From contig WQXK01000001.1 of assembly GCA_009784845.1 (NCBI GenBank), positions 1-45,296 on the forward strand: a stretch of DNA of 45,296 bases, written 5' to 3'. The notes beneath the pieces are model-generated. The model saw nothing but the letters and a program-made list of their open reading frames with translations, did no database searches and was not told where the DNA came from. Below are positions 43,128 to 45,296 of this stretch, in pieces. The translations under genes and the position numbers were made by a program. Each line of letters opens with the position of its first letter. The stretch's first letter is position 1. Source of the stretch: Dehalococcoidia bacterium (GTDB lineage Bacteria; Chloroflexota; Dehalococcoidia; Dehalococcoidales; UBA1222).

Positions 43128-43520
43128 ATGAAAGCATATCCAATTGTCTTAAGCCCGTGTGAGGTCGGATTTCTTGTGTCAATACCGGACTTGGATATAG
43201 ACACGCAAGGCAGTGACGTCGCAGAAGCGCTATTTATGGCGAGGGATGCCATAGGGGCATGGGCGACTTTTGAGCAGGATATGGGGCGTCCGGTGCCCGA
43301 GCCTTCCACGTCGCTACCGCCAACTGCACCGGGTGAAATCGCGGCATATGTTGATATTGACTTTGATGCCTACAGGAAGGATTTGGACACAACAGCGGTG
43401 CGCACCAATGTTAGCCTGCCGCGTAACCTAAAACGCAAAGCTGAGGCTGCAGGACTAAGCTTTTCGAGTGTTTTACAGGAGGCACTCAGAGAGAAATTGC
43501 AGTTGGTTGAGGCAAAGTAA
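43128..43520 (+). CDS. hicB: HicB-family antitoxin (arm 2 copy)
   Basis: Mirror of 1777-2169: 130 aa, intact, 22 nt after the broken hicA. Confidence 0.88.
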   Translation: MKAYPIVLSPCEVGFLVSIPDLDIDTQGSDVAEALFMARDAIGAWATFEQDMGRPVPEPSTSLPPTAPGEIAAYVDIDFDAYRKDLDTTAVRTNVSLPRNLKRKAEAAGLSFSSVLQEALREKLQLVEAK

Positions 43521-43619
43521 GGGGTCGCGAGTTTACAGCAAATCCTTATGCATTTTGCGTAGTTCATTTTTGGACTGAAATCCTAGATTAACTGACACTG
43601 TTCCTAAGAGGTGCAGAGT

Positions 43620-44967
43620 ATGAAAATCAACCGCCTGCTTGAAATAGTGACGCTACTTTTAAATCGCGAAACAGTTACAGCAAAAGAGTTTGCCGAGCTC
43701 TTCGGAGTATCCGTGCGCACCATTTACCGCGACATCGATGTATTATCATCCGCTGGCGTTCCCGTGCGAAGCATCAAAGGCAACAGCGGTGGCATATCCC
43801 TTTTGGAAGATTATACGCTGAATAAAGCCATCCTCTCCAAAAACGAAAGCGAAGGGCTGCTGCTGGCGCTTAAAACAATGGCGCGACAAGCTATCCCGAA
43901 GCCGATGCGATTATTGATAAGCTTGGCGCAATTTTCAAAAACAGTAAAGCACACGATTTGATTGAGGTGGATTTCGAGGGATGGAACAGCAAGGTCAACG
44001 AACACAACAAATTCAGCAAAATCAGGGACGCGATTATTAACAGCCATGTAATCCGCTTCGATTACGTTAATGCAGGCGGCGAAAGAAGCAACCGCTCCGC
44101 CGAGCCGGTAAAACTCATTTTCAACGCTTATACATGGTATTTGCTGGCATACTGTCTGTTGAGAAACTCGCAGCGCTTATTTCGCCTTTCAAGAATCAGG
44201 GACGTTCAGGTGACGCAGCAGCACTTTACAAGGCGCGACATTCAGGAGTGCCAGGAACAGGGGACAAGACTGAAGCTTGTTGATTTGAAGCTGCGCTGTG
44301 ATGAAAGGGTTTTAAGCCGTTTGTATGATACCTTTGACAGTGAACTGATCACGAAAAACGACAACGGCAGTTATGACCTGTGTGTTGCATTGCCTGAAGA
44401 CGAATGGCTTTACGGCTATATTTTGTCGTTTGGCGCATATTCCGAAGTGCTTGAGCCGCAACACATTCGCGAGATTATTAAGAGTCGCGCAAAAGAAATT
44501 TTGGAAAATACTGATACCTTTCTCAAATATGACATACAGTTGTCGCGCAGGCTTGATAAAATAGGAGAAACTATTCAGGAGGAAGGCGGCGTGAACATTG
44601 AGTTGAGTGAGCAAAAATCTCAAATTGCGGTGGCCATTAAGAGGGAAAAAGCGACAATGGCTCAAATATCCACGCTGGCAACTGAAGGGCTGCAAAAGGT
44701 ATTCGGCTTTCTGGCACGAAATGGCGTGGAAATAGCTGGTGCGCCTTTTCTTGCCTACAGTAATTCCAATGCTGATTTTACACAGTTTGATGTTGAACTG
44801 GGAATTCCGGTAGGTGAGGCAATTGCCGTAGATGGTGAGTTTGTTATGAGTAAAACCTGCGAAGGTAAAGCCGTTTGGCAATGCATAAAGGGGCATATAA
44901 GGACATTGATGTTATTTATACCGCACTTATGCAGTACATGGCAGAGAACAAACGAAAAGATGGATAC
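43620..44967 (+). pseudogene. Decayed HTH/WYL/GyrI-like regulator (arm 2 copy)
   Basis: Mirror of 330-1677. Frameshifts lie near 43893-43900 and 44875-44882; the HTH segment is 43620-43961 and the WYL/GyrI segment begins about 43900. Confidence 0.8.
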
Positions 44968-45074
44968 AACACCCAACAAATCCAACCTATCCTATGTTTC
45001 TCTTTCAAACCCTTCACTCCTTTTGTCACCTCCAGCTTCCATTGTATGCCGAAGGTTCTTAATTGTGTGGGCCA

Positions 45075-45103
45075 TTTACCCCTAACGTGTTTTACGCTAA
45101 AAT
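45075..45103 (+). promoter_or_regulatory. Putative tRNA-Ser promoter (arm 2)
   Basis: Mirror of 194-222: TTTACC at 45075-45080, TAAAAT at 45098-45103. Confidence 0.6.
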
Positions 45104-45114
45104 GTGGTACACAA

Positions 45115-45202
45115 GGAGAGGTGTCCGAGTGGTTCATGGTGCCGCTCTCGAAAAGCGGTTCCCGATTACGGGACGTGGGTTCGAATCCCACTCTCTCCGC
45201 CA
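45115..45202 (+). tRNA. tRNA-Ser (CGA) (arm 2 copy)
   Basis: Mirror of 95-182; CCA end at 45200-45202, long variable arm, anticodon CGA. Confidence 0.96.
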
Positions 45203-45296
45203 GTTCCATTCAAAATTGAACACCCCTTACTTCGTCTTCGTCAATGGGTTGTTCGGTTGTGTCTTTAAACGATAACAAAAAAGAGGGGGAGCCGAT

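Larger units (their letters stand above)
1..45296. repeat. Window-length perfect inverted repeat (two 22,648-bp arms, no spacer)
   Basis: Every open reading frame, RNA and intergenic motif on arm 1 (1-22648) recurs on the opposite strand at 45297 minus its position. First and last bases, all gene coordinates and the central bases obey this rule with no mismatch found wherever I compared. The dyad lies inside ACGCGT at 22646-22651. Because the window is exactly symmetric, it probably represents a complete contig. Absence of any divergence between arms argues for a recent event or an artefact such as a fold-back read or self-joined contig. Confidence 0.98.

Noticed and set aside
1..45296. CRISPR array, transposase, integrase or phage genes
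   Set aside because: No regularly spaced direct repeats and no protein with such motifs were found on either strand.

Overview
The whole 45,296-base window is one perfect inverted duplication. Bases 1-22648 and 22649-45296 are exact reverse complements, meeting at a dyad between 22648 and 22649 with no spacer, so position p on one arm is position 45297-p on the other. There is really only about 22.6 kb of unique sequence. Each gene appears twice, once per arm, on opposite strands. A fold-back read or assembly artefact is the first explanation to test. A head-to-head dimer or the read-through of a hairpin telomere would be the biological alternatives.

Organism: the conserved block dxs-pgk-apgM(archaeal-type)-tpiA-miaA-dapF-dapL-hflX, the DapL route to lysine and the [NiFe] hydrogenase suggest an anaerobic bacterium. 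From memory this gene order resembles Dehalococcoidia (Chloroflexota); I could not check this. The genes are chromosomal housekeeping genes, not plasmid or phage genes.

Layout of arm 1 (arm 2 mirrors it). (a) 1-3450 is an accessory zone: tRNA-Ser(CGA), a decayed WYL/GyrI-type regulator, hicB with a frameshifted hicA, a small antitoxin-like gene, a small membrane protein and a second antitoxin-like gene. (b) 3534-8400 is a nickel/hydrogen module: a cation diffusion facilitator preceded by a NiCo (czcD-type) riboswitch whose aptamer overlaps an intrinsic terminator, then hupD, hupL and hupS in one operon with a long leader. (c) 8401-21036 is a housekeeping run: a coiled-coil protein, dxs with a structured leader, three glycolysis genes (pgk, apgM, tpiA) interrupted by a frameshifted AT-rich insertion gene, then miaA, dapF, dapL, hflX and a thiamine salvage set (thiM, a thiamine-binding protein, thiE). 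(d) 21037-22648 holds an array of five stem-loops, a lipoprotein gene, and an antitoxin-like gene next to a PIN-domain toxin gene broken by an in-frame UGA.

How the parts fit: the hydrogenase needs nickel, its large subunit carries a histidine-rich tail, and the adjacent exporter appears to be switched on by Ni/Co through the riboswitch. In the accessory zones the antitoxin-type genes are intact while every toxin partner is broken or missing. No transposase, integrase, phage gene or CRISPR array was seen.
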